A DNA stretch of 64,000 nucleotides, from assembly GCA_000466585.1 (NCBI GenBank), contig KE993502.1:202277-266276 (forward strand), written 5' to 3'. This document shows positions 62,438 to 64,000 of the stretch, piece by piece. This DNA is from Clostridiales bacterium oral taxon 876 str. F0540. Its GTDB lineage: Bacteria > Bacillota > Clostridia > Clostridiales > Clostridiaceae. The notes under the pieces were generated by a model, which saw nothing but the letters and a program-made list of their open reading frames with translations, ran no database searches and was not told the DNA's origin. Numbering within the stretch: the first letter of the stretch is position 1; the number at the start of each line of letters is the position of its first letter. The position numbers and the translations under genes are program-made.

Positions 62438-62907
62438 AAATTAAATTAAGCAATTATCGACAAATAAGTAGACTGCAAACTAAAATTATCTCAGGCTTTG
62501 ATTTAAGATCCACAGAACTTTTTGTAGAAAATGGTACATCAGCTTAATGGTTTACTTTGTCACAGTTCTATTTTTCGAGAAGTCATAGAACTAAGAATTT
62601 CTAAGAATTAGTTTTAGCTCTTGCTATATTTATATTGTAAAAGGTAAATTTACCGCAAACCAGCATGACTCAAGTAAATATTTAAATATTTTTATAGATT
62701 TATATTTGAATACCTCAATAATTAAAATGCTATTATTTGCTTATAACAAGGCCAAATTTTAATTTATAAAGCGATCATTGATTAAGCTGTATTTATATGA
62801 TTTTAATTGAGAATATGATATATATGCTGAATATAAAGATCGAGAATAGATTATAATGCCTTTACATCACAGCTTACGGCTGCTTTAGTCAGCGACTTTA
62901 TTAGTTG

Positions 62908-62936
62908 TTGAATTTATTATATTATTCCTATATTAT
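62908..62936 (+). promoter_or_regulatory. Candidate sigma-A promoter of the gene at 62967
   Basis: TTGAAT (62908-62913), 17-base spacer and TATTAT (62931-62936), 30 bases before the ATG. Confidence 0.5.
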
Positions 62937-62966
62937 AAAAATATTATTTATGAAGGCTGGTGCATT

Positions 62967-63665
62967 ATGAAGGGAGTTATTGTTGATTATAGAATTGCTA
63001 CGATCGAAAAATCAAACCTGGAAAAGCTTGGCTATGAAGTTATTGTTGTTCCTCCATCACAAAATTTATATACGGCTGTATGTGGTCATCCTGATATGCT
63101 TTTGCATATAATCGATAAAAATACAATTATTGTTCATAAAGATATGGAAATATCCTTTATAAAAAAACTAGAAACCTTCAACTATAATATTATAATTTCA
63201 GACAATAAACTTCAGGATAATTATCCTTTTGACATAGTTCTCAATGCAGTAAACCTGCCTAAAATTTTTATACATAATTTAAAATATACTGATACTAAGC
63301 TTAGTAGATTTATAGATGGCAAAATTCTTAAAAATGTAAAACAGGGATATTCTAAATGTTCTACTGCAATTGTGAGTGAAAACGCGCTTATTACCAGTGA
63401 TACTGGTATAGCAAATTGTGCTAAAGAAGAAGATTTGGATGTGCTTCTACTTCCACCAGGTGACATCTTACTTCCCGGACTTAATTATGGTTTCATTGGT
63501 GGCTGCTGTGGGCTTTTAGAAGATAGCTTATTAGCCTTTTATGGAAATCTGGCTCACTATTCTTATGGTAATGAAGTTCTTAGTTTTCTAAAAAAACATA
63601 ACGTAAAACCTGTGTTTTTAAGCGATTCAAAACTCGTGGACAGAGGTAGTATATTTAGAATATAG
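62967..63665 (+). CDS. Conserved protein of unknown function
   Basis: A 232-residue soluble protein with good coding character and a ribosome site (AAGGCTGGTG) before its ATG. It starts GVIVDYRIATIEKSNLEKLGYEVIVVPPS, then HPDMLLHIIDKN, KQGYSKCSTAIVSENALITSDTGIANC and VLLLPPGDILLPGLNYGFIGGCCGLLED. The alternation of strands and conserved Gly-Cys residues recalls a small alpha/beta enzyme fold reminiscent of amidinotransferase-like repeats, but I cannot assign it. Clostridial relatives of this type are annotated only as hypothetical (DUF6873, from memory). Confidence 0.75.
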   Translation: MKGVIVDYRIATIEKSNLEKLGYEVIVVPPSQNLYTAVCGHPDMLLHIIDKNTIIVHKDMEISFIKKLETFNYNIIISDNKLQDNYPFDIVLNAVNLPKIFIHNLKYTDTKLSRFIDGKILKNVKQGYSKCSTAIVSENALITSDTGIANCAKEEDLDVLLLPPGDILLPGLNYGFIGGCCGLLEDSLLAFYGNLAHYSYGNEVLSFLKKHNVKPVFLSDSKLVDRGSIFRI

Positions 63666-63704
63666 CAATAGGACTGATGCTATATTCATTAAGATGGGTA
63701 CGAA

Positions 63705-63743
63705 AAATGAGGCAGGTACCTTCATAAATTCTCTGCCTCATTT
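63705..63743 (+). terminator. Terminator after the plus-strand gene at 62967
   Basis: AAATGAGGCAG and CTGCCTCATTT form an 11-bp stem with a 17-base loop; the trailing tract is ATATAAAATTATTTT, weakly U-rich. Confidence 0.6.
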
Positions 63744-63767
63744 ATATAAAATTATTTTAAATAACAT

Positions 63768-63799
63768 AAAAAATAAAAGCTGCACATTCGTACAGCTTT
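63768..63799 (-). terminator. Terminator of the tRNA cluster
   Basis: AAAGCTG pairs with CAGCTTT (extended by three more pairs with one G-T) over a 4-base loop; the minus strand continues TATTTTTTATG. It lies just past tRNA-Cys. Confidence 0.75.
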
Positions 63800-63805
63800 A
63801 ACTAT

Positions 63806-63879
<74 letters not shown>

Positions 63880-63883
63880 ATAT

Positions 63884-63958
63884 TGGAGCGGAAAACGGGA
63901 TTCGAACCCGCAACCTTCACCTTGGCAAGGTGACACTCTACCGTTGAGTCATTTCCGC
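63884..63958 (-). tRNA. tRNA-Gly (anticodon GCC)
   Basis: Minus-strand cloverleaf: acceptor GCGGAAA with TTTCCGC, anticodon arm CACCT-TGCCAA-GGTG, T-arm GCGGGTTCGAATCCCG, genomic TCCA. Four bases separate it from tRNA-Cys, so the cluster is co-transcribed. Confidence 0.96.
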
Positions 63959-63966
63959 AAAATTTA

Positions 63967-64000
63967 TGGTGGCCAGACCAGGAATCGAACCAGGGACACG
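63967..64000 (-). tRNA. Partial tRNA, 3-prime part only (cut by window end)
   Basis: The last 34 bases on the minus strand give a T-loop GGTTCGATTCC, acceptor strand TCTGGCC and genomic ACCA. The anticodon is outside. In the T-stem, pair 51-63 is T-T as read, so the stem has a mismatch. Identity cannot be assigned. Confidence 0.85.

Larger units (their letters stand above)
62387..62966. other. 580-base gap without a convincing gene
   Basis: AT-rich sequence between the divergent ytxC and the unknown gene at 62967. I find no frame with a ribosome site on either strand. It has a sigma-E-like site next to ytxC, small hairpins around 62870-62895 (CAGC...GCTG) and a promoter-like site at 62908-62936. 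A thrS gene, frequently next to infC/ytxC, is absent here. Confidence 0.6.

Noticed and set aside
62820..62900. T-box-like fragment (sequence resembling the AGTCAGCGAC stretch of the pheS leader)
   Set aside because: No conserved T-box 14-mer or terminator on either strand; the similarity to 57050-57060 is only about ten bases.

Overview
The window looks like a chromosomal segment of a spore-forming Clostridium-type Firmicute. Base composition is strongly AT-rich, Shine-Dalgarno sequences are strong (AGGAGG-like), and TTG and GTG starts are frequent. It carries a Phe T-box, an L20-type leader before infC-rpmI-rplT, a ytxC-like sporulation gene, a Ktr potassium channel pair and a two-gene indolepyruvate:ferredoxin oxidoreductase. 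No phage, insertion sequence or CRISPR array was seen.

Region 1 (about 1-33,500, nearly all minus strand) is one large surface-polysaccharide locus. Reading in the direction of transcription it has: galU; a DeoR-type regulator followed by two sugar aminotransferases; a membrane-anchored CapD/WbpM-type dehydratase with a UDP-HexNAc dehydrogenase; a legionaminic-acid-type nonulosonate operon (legF, legG, legI, a second DegT protein, a FemAB-like acyltransferase, a CBS-containing sugar-1-P nucleotidyltransferase, legB, legC, flippase); then, after a terminator, a second long operon. That operon has a WlbA/WbpB-like oxidoreductase, a hexapeptide acyltransferase, a second FemAB-like protein, two paralogous ~570-residue GT-B-like proteins around a polysaccharide deacetylase, two Wzy/WaaL-type membrane proteins, three GT4-like glycosyltransferases, a UDP-GlcNAc 2-epimerase and, cut by the window edge, the initiating phosphoglycosyl transferase. 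I infer a Wzx/Wzy-type glycan containing a nonulosonic acid, probably a diacetamido-uronic acid of the WbpA-B-E-D-I type and possibly a 4-amino-4,6-dideoxy sugar. The LCP ligase at 33,720 (plus strand) could attach it to the cell wall, and a phosphohexomutase (35,939-37,672) can feed galU.

Region 2 (about 33,700-46,000) holds the LCP gene, a TPR protein, the phosphohexomutase, ribosomal protein L25/Ctc, an Orn/Lys/Arg decarboxylase, an unknown protein, and an unusual operon glnA-ptb-iorA-iorB.

Region 3 (about 46,000-64,000) is mostly housekeeping: a U32 peptidase-mutS2-DUF523 operon preceded by an unusual nested-repeat leader, a short glycosyltransferase, zapA, pheS-pheT under T-box control, ktrB-ktrA-trmH, infC-rpmI-rplT with its leader, a ytxC-like gene, a 580-base gap without a gene, one plus-strand gene of unknown function, and a tRNA cluster (Cys, Gly, a third cut by the window edge).

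The items I find most worth following are the nested-repeat leader at 51,256-51,390, the paralogous transferase/deacetylase module at 8,094-12,984, the DegT-FemAB pair inside the legionaminate operon, and the glnA-ptb-iorAB operon.
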